From: Mesorhizobium neociceri
GTDB lineage: Bacteria; Pseudomonadota; Alphaproteobacteria; Rhizobiales; Rhizobiaceae
Assembly (NCBI RefSeq): GCF_013520985.1
Contig: NZ_JACDTY010000008.1
Coordinates: 1 to 64,000, forward strand
DNA: 64,000 bases
Reading direction: 5' to 3'
Part shown: piece after piece, positions 16,486-25,346 of the stretch
Position numbering within the stretch: position 1 is the first letter of the stretch
How the letters are laid out: every line of letters begins with the position of its first letter
The notes under the pieces: model-generated
Told to the model about the DNA's origin: nothing
Seen by the model: only the letters and a program-made list of their open reading frames with translations
Databases searched by the model: none
Position numbers and translations under genes: made by a program

Positions 16486-17436
16486 ATGGCCCTGTTGAAA
16501 AAGCTCATCGGCGCCGCCCTTGTCCTGGGCGTCGCCGGTGCTGGCGCCGGCTGGCTGCTGTCGGCGCCGGTCAAGCTCGACACTGATACCCTGGCGCAGC
16601 TGGGCCCCGGCGACGCCGCCAGGGGCAAGCGCATTTTCAATGCCGGCGGCTGCACCTCCTGTCACGCCAAGCCGGGGTCGAAGGGCGACGCCCACCTGCA
16701 ACTGGTCGGCGGCCTTGAGCTCAAGACCCCGTTCGGCACCTTCGTGCCGCCCAACATCTCGCAAGATCCCAAGGACGGCATCGGCGCCTGGACGGTCGCG
16801 GACCTCGCCAACGCCATGCTGAAAGGCGTGTCGCCCTCCGGCGAGCATTTTTATCCGGCCTTTCCCTATGCGTCCTATGCCCGCATGAAACCGGCCGACA
16901 TTGCCGATCTTTACGCGTTCCTGAAGACGCTGCCGGCGGTCGCCGGCAAGGCTCCGGACAATTCGCTCAGTTTCCCCTTCAACATCCGCCGCGGCCTTGG
17001 CCTGTGGAAGCGGCTCTATCTCAGCAAGGAGCCGGTGATTGCCTTTGCCGATGGCACGCCGGACCCGGTGCTGGCCGGCCGCTATCTGGTTGAGGGGCCT
17101 GGCCATTGCGGCGAATGCCATACGCCGCGCGACTTCACCGGCGGCACCAGGAAGGGCGAATGGCTGGCCGGTGCGGCTGCCGCCGAAGGCCGCGGCATCG
17201 TGCCGAACATCACATCGGGCGAGGGCGGCATCGGTGACTGGTCGGAAGCCGATATCGCCAATTACCTCGAAACCGGCTTCACGCCGGATTTCGATTCCGT
17301 CGGCGGCGCCATGGTCGACGTGCAGCGCAACATGGCCGAATTGCCGCCGGAAGATCGCGCGGCAATAGCCGCCTATCTCAAGGCGGTGCCGCCACACCCC
17401 AATGGCTACCCGGCGCGCGGCAAGCCGGCCAAGTGA
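16486..17436 (+). CDS. Dihaem cytochrome c, dehydrogenase-subunit type
   Basis: A 316-residue protein with one N-terminal hydrophobic segment (signal or anchor, residues 9-25) and two cytochrome c domains with haem motifs CTSCHAKPG (about residue 59) and CGECHTPRD (about residue 206). The arrangement resembles the cytochrome subunits of membrane alcohol/gluconate dehydrogenases, which pass electrons to the terminal oxidase. No dehydrogenase subunit is adjacent, so it may serve a distant enzyme or accept electrons from the c-prime protein encoded just upstream. Confidence 0.88.
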   Translation: MALLKKLIGAALVLGVAGAGAGWLLSAPVKLDTDTLAQLGPGDAARGKRIFNAGGCTSCHAKPGSKGDAHLQLVGGLELKTPFGTFVPPNISQDPKDGIGAWTVADLANAMLKGVSPSGEHFYPAFPYASYARMKPADIADLYAFLKTLPAVAGKAPDNSLSFPFNIRRGLGLWKRLYLSKEPVIAFADGTPDPVLAGRYLVEGPGHCGECHTPRDFTGGTRKGEWLAGAAAAEGRGIVPNITSGEGGIGDWSEADIANYLETGFTPDFDSVGGAMVDVQRNMAELPPEDRAAIAAYLKAVPPHPNGYPARGKPAK

Positions 17437-17442
17437 TCCCGA

Positions 17443-17832
17443 CTACAGGTGGCGGTCACCGAGGAAATCGAAGCCCGTCTCGAAGAAATGACTGTAATTG
17501 CAGGTCAGTTCCTCGCCGGGCGCGATGTCGCGCAAGGCATAGGTCTCCTCGGGCGAAGAAACATCGCAATTCGGTTCGTCGTCATGGTTCATGTAGCGGG
17601 CGTCGTCGGCTTCGAAGACGATATAGGCCGGATCGCGACGGTCGGGATAGGAATAGCGGTCGAGATAGCTCTTCACCGGCCCGCTCTCGCCCTCATAGGT
17701 CTCGACGTCGATGATCCGGTCGAATCTTGGGTCGAGCTTCCAGATCAGCGTGCCCTTGGCAATGTGGTTCTTGGCGAAAACACCGATGCCCTGGATCGGC
17801 GATTTCTCGAGATAGGTGTCGACGAGCAGCAT
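17443..17832 (-). CDS. SET domain protein
   Basis: A 129-residue protein that is almost wholly a SET domain, the fold of protein lysine methyltransferases. Visible motifs are GIGVFAKNHIAKGTLIW at the start, YMNHDDEPNCDV (the NH..PN SAM pocket) and GEELTCNY near the end. Bacterial members are short and mostly uncharacterised; the target is unknown. The start at 17832 follows an AAAGGG site. It converges with the cytochrome operon, with stops seven bases apart. Confidence 0.87.
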   Translation of the reverse strand: MLLVDTYLEKSPIQGIGVFAKNHIAKGTLIWKLDPRFDRIIDVETYEGESGPVKSYLDRYSYPDRRDPAYIVFEADDARYMNHDDEPNCDVSSPEETYALRDIAPGEELTCNYSHFFETGFDFLGDRHL

Positions 17833-17979
17833 GATGGACCCTTTGCGTATGCCATGACCTGGAAGGCGCCGCGCATTGGGTAGCGCGCAGCCATTGCAAT
17901 TGCGAGTGAAAATGAGCAGCGCGGAATTCAAAAAGTGATGATCAACACGCCTCGACGGGCGCGCCTTTCGGCACCGGCA

Positions 17980-18606
17980 TCAACGCTGCTGCAAGGCCAG
18001 GCGAACGCCCAAGGCGCAGTAGATGCCGCCAACGACCTTGCCTTGCCATTTCACTACCGATGGATTTCGACGCAGGAACGTGCCGAGCCGGCCCGCACTC
18101 ACGGCAAAGACAACTGTGCTGAAAAGGCCGAGCAGAACAAAGATCATGCCGAGCGTCATAAGCTGGAGCATCGCCGACCCGTTTTCAGGCCGGACGAACT
18201 GAGGCAGGAAGGCGAGGAAGAAAAGCGCGGTCTTTGGATTGAGCACTTCGGTCAGGACAGCCTGTCGAAACGCCATCCTGGCGGAGATCGCAAGAGCTCC
18301 GACAGTAGGATCGGTCGGTGTTCTCTCGATGATCGCACGAATGCCGAGGTAAACCAGATACGCCGCGCCGATGTATTTTACGATGCTGAACAGCGTTGCC
18401 GACGTGGCGATGATCGCCGAAATGCCGACCATCGCCATGACGGTATGGAACACATCGCCGGCCGCGACGCCCGCGCCCGTCGCGATGCCAACCCTGGTTC
18501 CGGAACTCGTCGCTCGCGCCACCGTCAAAAGCGTGGCTGGGCCTGGAATAAACACAAAGCCAAGCACAACCGCTATGTAAGCCGTCACGGTGGATAGATC
18601 GATCAT
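17980..18606 (-). CDS. LysE/RhtB-family amino acid exporter
   Basis: A 208-residue inner-membrane exporter with about six membrane segments. The signature FIPGPATLLTVARATSSG near residues 19-36 and the TEVLNPKTALFFLAFLPQF segment near 120 mark the LysE superfamily, which exports amino acids or related solutes using the proton gradient. Its ATG overlaps the stop of the oligopeptidase gene by four bases (ATGA), so the two are translationally coupled. That suggests disposal of amino acids released from peptides. The substrate is not predictable. Confidence 0.9.
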   Translation of the reverse strand: MIDLSTVTAYIAVVLGFVFIPGPATLLTVARATSSGTRVGIATGAGVAAGDVFHTVMAMVGISAIIATSATLFSIVKYIGAAYLVYLGIRAIIERTPTDPTVGALAISARMAFRQAVLTEVLNPKTALFFLAFLPQFVRPENGSAMLQLMTLGMIFVLLGLFSTVVFAVSAGRLGTFLRRNPSVVKWQGKVVGGIYCALGVRLALQQR

Positions 18607-20726
18607 TGCTGCGCCTCCGTTGCAGTCTCGGCCTTGCCTGTCACCTTCAACGCGAAGGAATAGGTGTAGGCGATCTCCTCCAGCCGGGAAAACCGGCCCG
18701 ACGCGCCGGCATGGCCGGAATCCATGTTGATCTTGAACAGCACCGGATTGGTCCCGCTCTTGCGCTCGCGCAGCCGCGCCACCCATTTTGCCGGTTCCCA
18801 ATAGGTGACGCGCGGATCGGTAAGGCCGGCCAGCGCCAGGATCGGCGGATAGTCATGGTCAGTGACATTGTCATAGGGCGAGTAGGCGGCGATGATCCGG
18901 TAATCCTCCGCCGATGCGATCGGATTGCCCCATTCCGGCCATTCCGGCGGTGTCAGCGGCAAACTTGCATCGAGCATGGTGGTCATCACATCGACGAAAG
19001 GAACCTCGGCGACGATGGCGCCGAAACTTTGCGGCGCCATGTTGGCGATCCCGCCCATCAGCATGCCGCCGGCCGAGCCGCCTTGCGCGACGATGCGGTC
19101 GTGTTGTGTGTAGCGCTCGGCGACGAGGTGCTGTGCGACGGCGATGAAATCGGTGAACGTGTTCATCTTGTGCGCTCGTTTGCCGTCATCGTACCAGCCA
19201 TAGCCCTTGTCCTTGCCGCCGCGGACATGGGCGATGGCAAAGACAAAGCCCCGGTCCACCAGCGAGAACCAGTTGGTGTTGAAGGCGGCCGGAATGGCAA
19301 TGCCGTAGGAGCCGTACCCGTAGAGCAGGCAAGGTGCCGAGCCATCGAGCGGCGTGCCGCGGTGATGCAGCAGCGAGACCGGCACCAGTTCGCCATCGGC
19401 GGCAGGCGCCATCAGCCGGCGCGTGACATAGTGCTCCGGATTGTGGCCGGACGGCACTTCCTGGGTCTTCAAGAGCACGCGCTCGCGGCTGCGCATATTA
19501 TAGTCGAAGACCTGCGCCGGCGTCGTCATCGACGAATAGGTGAAGCGCATGATCTCGGTGTCGTATTCATAGGATCCCGACAGGCCGAGCGAGAACGCCT
19601 CTTCGTCGAACGAGATCAGGTGCTCCTCGCCGCTGCGGCGATCGCGCACGACGATGCGCGGCAGGCCTTCCTTGCGCTCGAGCCTGACCATATGGTCCTT
19701 GAAGCCGACCACCGACAGGATCAGCCGGCCCGGCTCGTGCGCCACCAGCTCTTCCCAGTTGGCGCGAACCGGATCATTGGCCGGCGCCGTCATGATCTTG
19801 AAGTCCTTGGCGCCGTCGGCATTGGTGAGGATGAAGAAGATGTCGCCACCTTCCTCCAGATCATACTGCAGGCCGATCTCGCGCGTCGCCACCAGCTTTG
19901 GCTCGGCCAGGGGCTGATCAGCGCGCATCAGTCGGTATTCCGAGGTTTCGTGATCGTTGATGCCGATCATGATCCATTCGTTGGAGCGCGTGCCGCCGAC
20001 ATCCATGAAGAAACCGGGATCGGTCTCCTCATAGATCAGCCGGTCATTCTCAGGGTTGCCGCCGAGCGCGTGGAACAGCACCTTGGACGGGCGATGATTA
20101 TCGTCGAGCCGGGTGTAGAAGAAACCGTCATCGCCGGCATTCCAGGTGCCGCCACCACTGGTGGCCTCTATCTGGTCGGGCAATTCCTTGCCACTGGTAA
20201 GGTCACGCACGCGAAGTGTGAAGAATTCCGAGCCCTTGTCGTCGAACGCCCACAACAGTTTGCCATGGTCGGCCGAATGGTCGACGCCGCCGAGGCGGAA
20301 ATAGGGCTTGCCCTCGGCTTCCGCGTCGCCGTCGAGCAGGATCTGCTCGTCGCCGCCATCGCGCGGCATGCGGAAATAGCGGGGCTGTTCGCCGCCAAGC
20401 TTGAAGGATGAGCCATAGGCATAGGGGCCATCCTTCATCGGCACCGTCGAATCGTCTTCCTTTATGCGCCCCTTCATCTCGCCGAACAGCTGCTTCTGAA
20501 GCTGTGTAGTATCGGCCATCAGCACTGTCTGATAGGCGTTCTCGGCTTCGAGATGGGCGCGGATGCGGCCGTCGAGCAGGGAAGGATCCCTGAACATCGC
20601 CTGCCAGTTCTCCGCCCTCAGCCAGGCATAGTCGTCAGTGCGGGTAATGCCGTGATGCGTGTCGAAGATGGGTTGTTTCTCAGGGCTCGGCGGGCTGGCG
20701 GTCGGAAAGGCTGGGGTCTTGGTCAT
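18603..20726 (-). CDS. ptrB: Oligopeptidase B (S9 prolyl-oligopeptidase family)
   Basis: A 707-residue serine oligopeptidase of clan SC. An N-terminal seven-blade propeller (about residues 80-420) gates a C-terminal alpha/beta hydrolase domain. The nucleophile elbow is GGSAGGMLMGG, and the catalytic histidine lies in the DSGHAGASGRF motif near the C-terminus, as in oligopeptidase B, which cleaves short peptides after Arg/Lys. There is no signal peptide. It is followed by an overlapping LysE-type exporter gene, implying co-transcription. Confidence 0.92.
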   Translation of the reverse strand: MTKTPAFPTASPPSPEKQPIFDTHHGITRTDDYAWLRAENWQAMFRDPSLLDGRIRAHLEAENAYQTVLMADTTQLQKQLFGEMKGRIKEDDSTVPMKDGPYAYGSSFKLGGEQPRYFRMPRDGGDEQILLDGDAEAEGKPYFRLGGVDHSADHGKLLWAFDDKGSEFFTLRVRDLTSGKELPDQIEATSGGGTWNAGDDGFFYTRLDDNHRPSKVLFHALGGNPENDRLIYEETDPGFFMDVGGTRSNEWIMIGINDHETSEYRLMRADQPLAEPKLVATREIGLQYDLEEGGDIFFILTNADGAKDFKIMTAPANDPVRANWEELVAHEPGRLILSVVGFKDHMVRLERKEGLPRIVVRDRRSGEEHLISFDEEAFSLGLSGSYEYDTEIMRFTYSSMTTPAQVFDYNMRSRERVLLKTQEVPSGHNPEHYVTRRLMAPAADGELVPVSLLHHRGTPLDGSAPCLLYGYGSYGIAIPAAFNTNWFSLVDRGFVFAIAHVRGGKDKGYGWYDDGKRAHKMNTFTDFIAVAQHLVAERYTQHDRIVAQGGSAGGMLMGGIANMAPQSFGAIVAEVPFVDVMTTMLDASLPLTPPEWPEWGNPIASAEDYRIIAAYSPYDNVTDHDYPPILALAGLTDPRVTYWEPAKWVARLRERKSGTNPVLFKINMDSGHAGASGRFSRLEEIAYTYSFALKVTGKAETATEAQQ

Positions 20727-20851
20727 TGCGTCTCACTGAAGAAGTTACTTGGATGGCAATGAACACGCCGATCAGCGCGGGTTCAAGGGCCGGGATGCAT
20801 TGGTGGCGGCGGGCTCGGGAAGATGAGCCGCAGAAGATGGAGGAGAGGATG

Positions 20852-21220
20852 ATGAACTTCTATATCAGCACCGCTGCGGCTCTCGCCGTCGCCTCGACCG
20901 TTCTGGCTTTCACCGGCCAGTCTCATGCAACCGCGTTCGCCGCTTGGCAAGTGGCTGGCGTGCCGTTCGGCGACACACTCAACGTTCGCAAATATCCGTC
21001 CAACGCATCCCAGAAGCAGGCCGCCTATCCCAACGGGACGATCCTGCAGATGACCGGCAAGTGCACGGGAGGGCTGAACCTTCTGGAGATCGCCGGCCAG
21101 CCGCGCTGGAAGCAGAAACAGGCAATTCGCTACCAATGGTGTCAAGTTTGGCACGACCCTGCGCAAAATGGTGGATTTGTTACCGGCTGGGCCTATGGAA
21201 AATATCTCATTCCCTATTGA
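20852..21220 (+). CDS. Secreted SH3-like domain protein
   Basis: A 122-residue exported protein: signal peptide over about residues 1-24 (cleavage near SHA), then a bacterial SH3-like region (DTLNVRKYPS, then GTILQMTGKC, then WCQVWHD and GFVTGWAYGKYL). Such domains often bind cell-wall peptides. An AGGAGAGG site precedes two adjacent ATGs at 20849 and 20852; the second has better spacing. It stands alone downstream of the divergently oriented oligopeptidase gene. Confidence 0.8.
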   Translation: MNFYISTAAALAVASTVLAFTGQSHATAFAAWQVAGVPFGDTLNVRKYPSNASQKQAAYPNGTILQMTGKCTGGLNLLEIAGQPRWKQKQAIRYQWCQVWHDPAQNGGFVTGWAYGKYLIPY

Positions 21221-21635
21221 ATCCAGTCAGGTTGCAGGTCTTCTTTTGCGAGTCTCGCAAACACCTTGCAACTTATGATTTTGTACGAATCCGACAATTC
21301 AGCTATTCGAGCCTACCAAGCATAGGCTAAGCATCGCAATCCACTTCATGAGTCCTTGCTGATTTAGTGATGCATGACCTTACGTCATGCCAGTCCTGGT
21401 CCGACCAGAAAATATCGCGAAGTTACAGAGTGCACGAAAGATTGAAGCTGAAGAGCGACTATTCGATGAATATCGTTGAATATAGCGCAAGATGCGAATT
21501 GACTTACTTGGTCCGCAGGCTCATTAAGATGCCCGGACGCGAATCCATGAAGCTCTTCCCGCGTGAAATTCGCGCCATGCCCGATCTCTCAAAAAGGGCG
21601 CAAACAGAAACATCTTTCGTTGGGGCCTGAACACC
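21221..21635 (+). promoter_or_regulatory. Long AT-richer leader/promoter region of mucR
   Basis: 415 bases without a convincing gene. TTGACT (21499-21504) and CATTAA (21522-21527), spaced by 17 bases, could be a sigma-70 promoter, leaving a transcribed leader of about 100 bases. MucR/Ros proteins typically repress their own genes through AT-rich sites, and the low GC here fits that. No exact operator can be defined by eye. Confidence 0.4.
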
Positions 21636-22061
21636 ATGGATATCGTCGAAACACCTTCCAGAAATAGCGATGCGCTGATCGAGCTGACCGCCGATGTGGT
21701 GGCGGCCTACGTCAGCAACAATCCCGTGCCGGTCGGCGAGCTGCCGAATCTTATCGCCGATGTCCATGCCGCTCTCGGGCGCGTGGGCGGAACGAGCGAA
21801 CAACCTCCGGCCGACAAGCAGAAGCCTGCGGTAAACCCGAAGCGTTCTGTCCATGACGACTACATCGTCTGTCTTGAAGACGGCAAGAAGTTCAAGTCGC
21901 TCAAGCGTCACTTGATGACCCACTACGGTCTGACGCCCGATGAATACCGCGAGAAGTGGAACCTCGACGCCAGCTATCCGATGGTTGCCCCCAACTATGC
22001 CGCTGCGCGTTCGCAGCTGGCCAAGAAGATGGGCCTCGGCCGCAAGCGCAAGGGGCGGTAA
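21636..22061 (+). CDS. mucR: MucR/Ros-family zinc-finger transcriptional regulator
   Basis: A 141-residue global regulator of the Ros/MucR family, which controls exopolysaccharide, motility and cell-cycle genes in rhizobia by binding AT-rich DNA and oligomerising. The N-terminal half ([13 protein letters not shown]) is the oligomerisation domain. The DNA-binding domain has the metal-site pattern Cys79, Asp82, His92, His96: the second Ros cysteine is Asp, as in other MucR proteins. The basic tail [13 protein letters not shown] is typical. A terminator follows directly. It lies upstream of sufE and the DivJ-like kinase. Confidence 0.95.
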   Translation: MDIVETPSRNSDALIELTADVVAAYVSNNPVPVGELPNLIADVHAALGRVGGTSEQPPADKQKPAVNPKRSVHDDYIVCLEDGKKFKSLKRHLMTHYGLTPDEYREKWNLDASYPMVAPNYAAARSQLAKKMGLGRKRKGR

Positions 22062-22085
22062 CACCGGCTCCAGTTCGACAAGATC

Positions 22086-22112
22086 AACGGCGCCTTCGAG
22101 GCGCCGTTTTTG
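22086..22112 (+). terminator. Rho-independent terminator of mucR
   Basis: Nine-base perfect stem AACGGCGCC (22086-22094) and GGCGCCGTT (22100-22108) with loop TTCGA, running into a T tract. It starts 24 bases after the mucR stop. Confidence 0.92.
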
Positions 22113-22144
22113 TTTGGGGATCAAGCTATCTGCTTGATCCGGGA

Positions 22145-22573
22145 TTAAGCTGTCTGCTTGAGCGCCATTTCGGCGTCGCGCGTGATGCGCTTGACCATCG
22201 AGCGCAAGCCATTGGCGCGCTGCGGCGACAGATGTTCGTCAAGGCCGAGTGACTTCAGCGTCGCCTCGGCGTCCGTTTGCAGGATCTGGCTGGCAGTCCG
22301 TTCCGAAAACAGCGCCAGCATGATGGCGACCAGGCCGCGCACGATATGAGCGTCCGAATCGCCGGTGAAGGTGATCACGGGATCGGCGCCCGGCGCTCGG
22401 CTCGTGGTCAGCCAGACCTGGCTGACGCAGCCGGGCACCTTGTTCACGGCATTGCGTTCGGCGTCGGGAAATGGCGGCAGGGCTTCACCGAGCTCGATCA
22501 CATAGCGATAGCGATCTTCCCACTCGTCGAGCAGGGAGAAGTCGTCGCGGATCGTCTGGATCGTCGTGGCCAT
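22145..22573 (-). CDS. sufE: SufE-family cysteine desulfurase activator
   Basis: A 142-residue SufE-like protein. SufE accepts persulfide sulfur from SufS and passes it to the SufBCD scaffold for Fe-S cluster assembly. The fold begins DDFSLLDEWEDRYRYVIELG, the active-site cysteine is in NKVPGCVSQVW (near residue 50), and the C-terminal SPQRANGLRSMVKRI segment is conserved. The ATG at 22573 gives the normal family length. It stands alone here; the suf operon itself is not in the window. Confidence 0.92.
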   Translation of the reverse strand: MATTIQTIRDDFSLLDEWEDRYRYVIELGEALPPFPDAERNAVNKVPGCVSQVWLTTSRAPGADPVITFTGDSDAHIVRGLVAIMLALFSERTASQILQTDAEATLKSLGLDEHLSPQRANGLRSMVKRITRDAEMALKQTA

Positions 22574-22688
22574 TGCTTGGCATATAGTCATCCGCGGCTG
22601 CGGCGTCACGGAAAAAGAAGAAAGGCACCGCAGGCGTCGAGAGGTCCGACCGGCCTGCGGTGTCGCTGCAGAGACAGCGGAAACGGTG

Positions 22689-23063
22689 TTATTTCTTCGC
22701 CACCAGCTTGGCAGGTATGTTGACGGTCGCCGGCAGCACAATGTCCTCGGCGACGCTGCCGGTGGCCAGTGAGGTATCGGGCGTCGTCCCCGACTCGGTG
22801 CTCTTGTCGTCCAGCATGGCGGCGGCGATCTTGGCGGTTTCCTTGGCCCGGGCGCCGATCGTATGCATCGCCGACTTGCCGGTCTCGCAGACATCGGGCT
22901 TGCGCTCGCAAATGCCGGCGATGTCGCCGACCGCCTCCCGCGCCGCAAACAGCGCCTGGATCGGCCCGACGCTCTCGTGGCCCTCCTCGTCGGAGCCGAC
23001 GCTCAGCGGCAGCGCCAGCAGCACCAGCGAAAACCAGAACGCCATTCTTATCAGAAAGCCCAT
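22689..23063 (-). CDS. DUF5330-domain protein
   Basis: A 124-residue protein with an N-terminal hydrophobic segment (about residues 5-23: signal or anchor), two cysteines close together (ICERKPDVC near residue 51), and a low-complexity C-terminus ending in a PATVNIPAKLVAKK tail. This matches DUF5330 proteins, exported and of unknown role, restricted mainly to Hyphomicrobiales. It is upstream of sufE in the same direction with a 115-base gap. Confidence 0.75.
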   Translation of the reverse strand: MGFLIRMAFWFSLVLLALPLSVGSDEEGHESVGPIQALFAAREAVGDIAGICERKPDVCETGKSAMHTIGARAKETAKIAAAMLDDKSTESGTTPDTSLATGSVAEDIVLPATVNIPAKLVAKK

Positions 23064-23537
23064 CGAATTGCCCTCTCGTCCATGACCGGATCATGCGTCC
23101 ATGCGCCATGACCTCTTTTATCACAGCGACAATGACACATGAGGCGCAAAGGACGGCTTGCTTGCTCAGCGAAAATTTTCCTCAAATTTTAGGCAAATTC
23201 GAAACGAAGCATTTTGCAATGCATTGGCTTCAAATGCCGGCAATTTTCTTCACCTTGCACTAACCATCTAAGCGATTGTTCTGCATGGTGATATCCAGAA
23301 GTGCAGGCATGCCGGCTCAGGATTTTGCCGCCGCAGGCACGCCTTTCGCACATAACGCTCCGTTTACTATGGCCGCAAATGACGGTGCATTCCGGCGCCG
23401 GCGCCGCAATTTTCGCCGCAGCGCGGGCGTTGCTCCGGTCAGCCTTATTCATTCCTTAAACGCTGGATGCGACTTTCAAATCAACGAGAGCCACCTGCAA
23501 AGCAGGGGCAGTCACGACCGGGTGCGAGTGCGTTGCG
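23064..23537. other. Intergenic region upstream of the DivJ-like kinase gene
   Basis: 474 bases separating two divergent genes, with a clearly AT-richer section at about 23150-23260. It must hold both promoters. I found no clear CtrA box, palindrome or small gene. Two short frames across it have poor composition. Confidence 0.45.
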
Positions 23538-25346
23538 TTGAGTTTGACAACGTCCAGATATTTTGAACTGCCTGGCGCGCTGGCGGCCGGTTGCGAACGC
23601 ATGGTCCATCCCGCCATCGTCGGCCGGGATGGCCGCCTGCGCCAGCGCCGGTTCATCGGCACCATGCTTGCCGCTCCGTTCTTTGCCGCGGGCGCTGCCG
23701 TGACGCTGGTCACCTCTGGCATGGGCGCCGCCGTCACCGTCGCAACCATTTTCGCTGCCTTCGGTCTTTGCTGGTTCGCCGCCTTGCTGGTGGCCGCGTC
23801 GGGCAAGATGGCGCTAGCCGCTCAGGTCGCGCTTGTCGCCGGCGGTCTTGCCCTTGCCGGGGCCATCGCGGCCGCGGGCGGCCTGGCATCGCCGGTTGCA
23901 CTGCTGGCCCTGGCGCTGCCATTCGAAGCTTGGTGGATCGGTGGTTCAAAGCGCGCGGCACTTTGGGGCGGCATTTCCGCCCTTGCCGCAGTGTTGCTGC
24001 AGCCTTTTGTCGGCTCTGTCGTGCCGCTCGGCGCGGTGCAAGTCGCGGCGTGGCACTGGCTGCTGCCGCTGGCCTGGGGGCTGACGCTGGTTCCCCGGCT
24101 TGCCGCCCTTGGCGATGCCGCAAGCGCGCAGCCTGCGCTGCTTCCAAGCGACCGCCTCGAAGACGTGATCGACGCCGTTGTCCTGCATGTCGCCAGGCAT
24201 GGCGAGGTCCTGGATGCATCGGCCAAGGCGCGCACCATCTTGAAGCTGCCGCCGGAACTGCTTTTCGGCGCCGGGCTGTTTGACCGCATCCATCTGTCCG
24301 ACCGCGTTGCTTATCTGAGCGCGCTTGCCGACCTGCGCGATGGCGCCCTGGCGCGTCGGCTCGATCTTCGGGTACGGCTGCCGCAGGACGGCAATGCTCC
24401 GATGGCCGACAATTTCCGGCCATTCCAGCTCGAACTGGTTCGGGCCGAAGACCAGCAGGAGACCTTCACCCTGCTGCTGCGCGAGAACGACGAAACCGCT
24501 GAACTGCGCGACGAGCTTGCCGCCGCCAATGAGGCGGCAGCGTCGGCCGAGGTGGCGAAGGGCCGCTTCCTGGCGGTCGTCAGCCACGAGCTTCGCACGC
24601 CGCTCAACGCCATCATCGGTTTTTCCGACATGCTGCTGCATGAGATGTTCGGCGGTTTCAAGGACCCGCGCCAGAAGGAATATGTCGGCCTGGTCAGGGA
24701 TTCGGGCCAGCATCTGCTTGCCGTCGTCACTTCGATCCTGGACGTATCGAGGATCGAGGCCGGCGCCTATGCGACCGAGCCCGAACCGTTCCGCTTCATC
24801 GAAGCGGTCGAGATGTGCCAGTCGATGATGCAGCTGCAGGCCAATGCCAAGAACATCGGCCTCCAGGCGCAGATTGCGCCCGACGCCGGCGAGATCAATG
24901 CCGACCGTCGCGCCGTGCAGCAGATCCTGATCAACCTCGTCTCCAACGCGATCAAGTTCACTCCGGATGGCGGCGATGTCGTCGTCGGCGCCAAGCGGAT
25001 CGGTTCGCGGCTGCATTTCTGGGTCAGGGACACCGGCATCGGTATCGCCGAAGAGGATTTCGCCAATCTCGGCAAGCCGTTCATGCAGATCCAGAACGAC
25101 TATACCCGCCGCTTCGAGGGCACCGGGCTCGGCCTGTCGCTGGTCAAGGGCCTGGTGGCGCTGCACGAGGGCACGATGTCGATCGAGAGCATGCTGGGTG
25201 AGGGAACTACGGTCACGATCAGCCTGCCAGTGAACGGGCCGAAGAAGCGCGCGACCGACAGGAACGGCGTGCTGCCGATGCCCGCGACCAGGACGAAGGG
25301 CGACGCGAAAGGGGACAGGAATGGCTCGCTCCGCAAAACAGCCTAA
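23538..25346 (+). CDS. divJ: DivJ-like membrane sensor histidine kinase
   Basis: A 602-residue kinase: about six N-terminal membrane segments (residues 30-195), a PAS-like region (about 215-330), then HisKA with phospho-accepting histidine in VVSHELRTPLNAIIGFSDML, and a HATPase domain (INLVSNAIKF, DTGIGI, GTGLGLSLVKG). This matches DivJ, which in alphaproteobacteria phosphorylates DivK in cell-cycle control. The neighbourhood (mucR upstream, peptidoglycan-binding protein and DUF1491 downstream) agrees with rhizobial order as I recall it. The start is a TTG; an ATG at 23601 is possible. It overlaps the next gene by 26 bases. Confidence 0.8.
   Translation: MSLTTSRYFELPGALAAGCERMVHPAIVGRDGRLRQRRFIGTMLAAPFFAAGAAVTLVTSGMGAAVTVATIFAAFGLCWFAALLVAASGKMALAAQVALVAGGLALAGAIAAAGGLASPVALLALALPFEAWWIGGSKRAALWGGISALAAVLLQPFVGSVVPLGAVQVAAWHWLLPLAWGLTLVPRLAALGDAASAQPALLPSDRLEDVIDAVVLHVARHGEVLDASAKARTILKLPPELLFGAGLFDRIHLSDRVAYLSALADLRDGALARRLDLRVRLPQDGNAPMADNFRPFQLELVRAEDQQETFTLLLRENDETAELRDELAAANEAAASAEVAKGRFLAVVSHELRTPLNAIIGFSDMLLHEMFGGFKDPRQKEYVGLVRDSGQHLLAVVTSILDVSRIEAGAYATEPEPFRFIEAVEMCQSMMQLQANAKNIGLQAQIAPDAGEINADRRAVQQILINLVSNAIKFTPDGGDVVVGAKRIGSRLHFWVRDTGIGIAEEDFANLGKPFMQIQNDYTRRFEGTGLGLSLVKGLVALHEGTMSIESMLGEGTTVTISLPVNGPKKRATDRNGVLPMPATRTKGDAKGDRNGSLRKTA

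Noticed and set aside
18606..20411. 601-residue plus-strand open frame opposite oligopeptidase B
   Set aside because: Shadow of the real gene, which has an intact catalytic site on the other strand.
21367..21630. 87-residue open frame upstream of mucR
   Set aside because: No ribosome site, poor composition, and it covers the likely mucR promoter and leader.
23276..23566. 96-residue open frame upstream of the DivJ-like gene
   Set aside because: Implausible composition and overlaps the kinase start.
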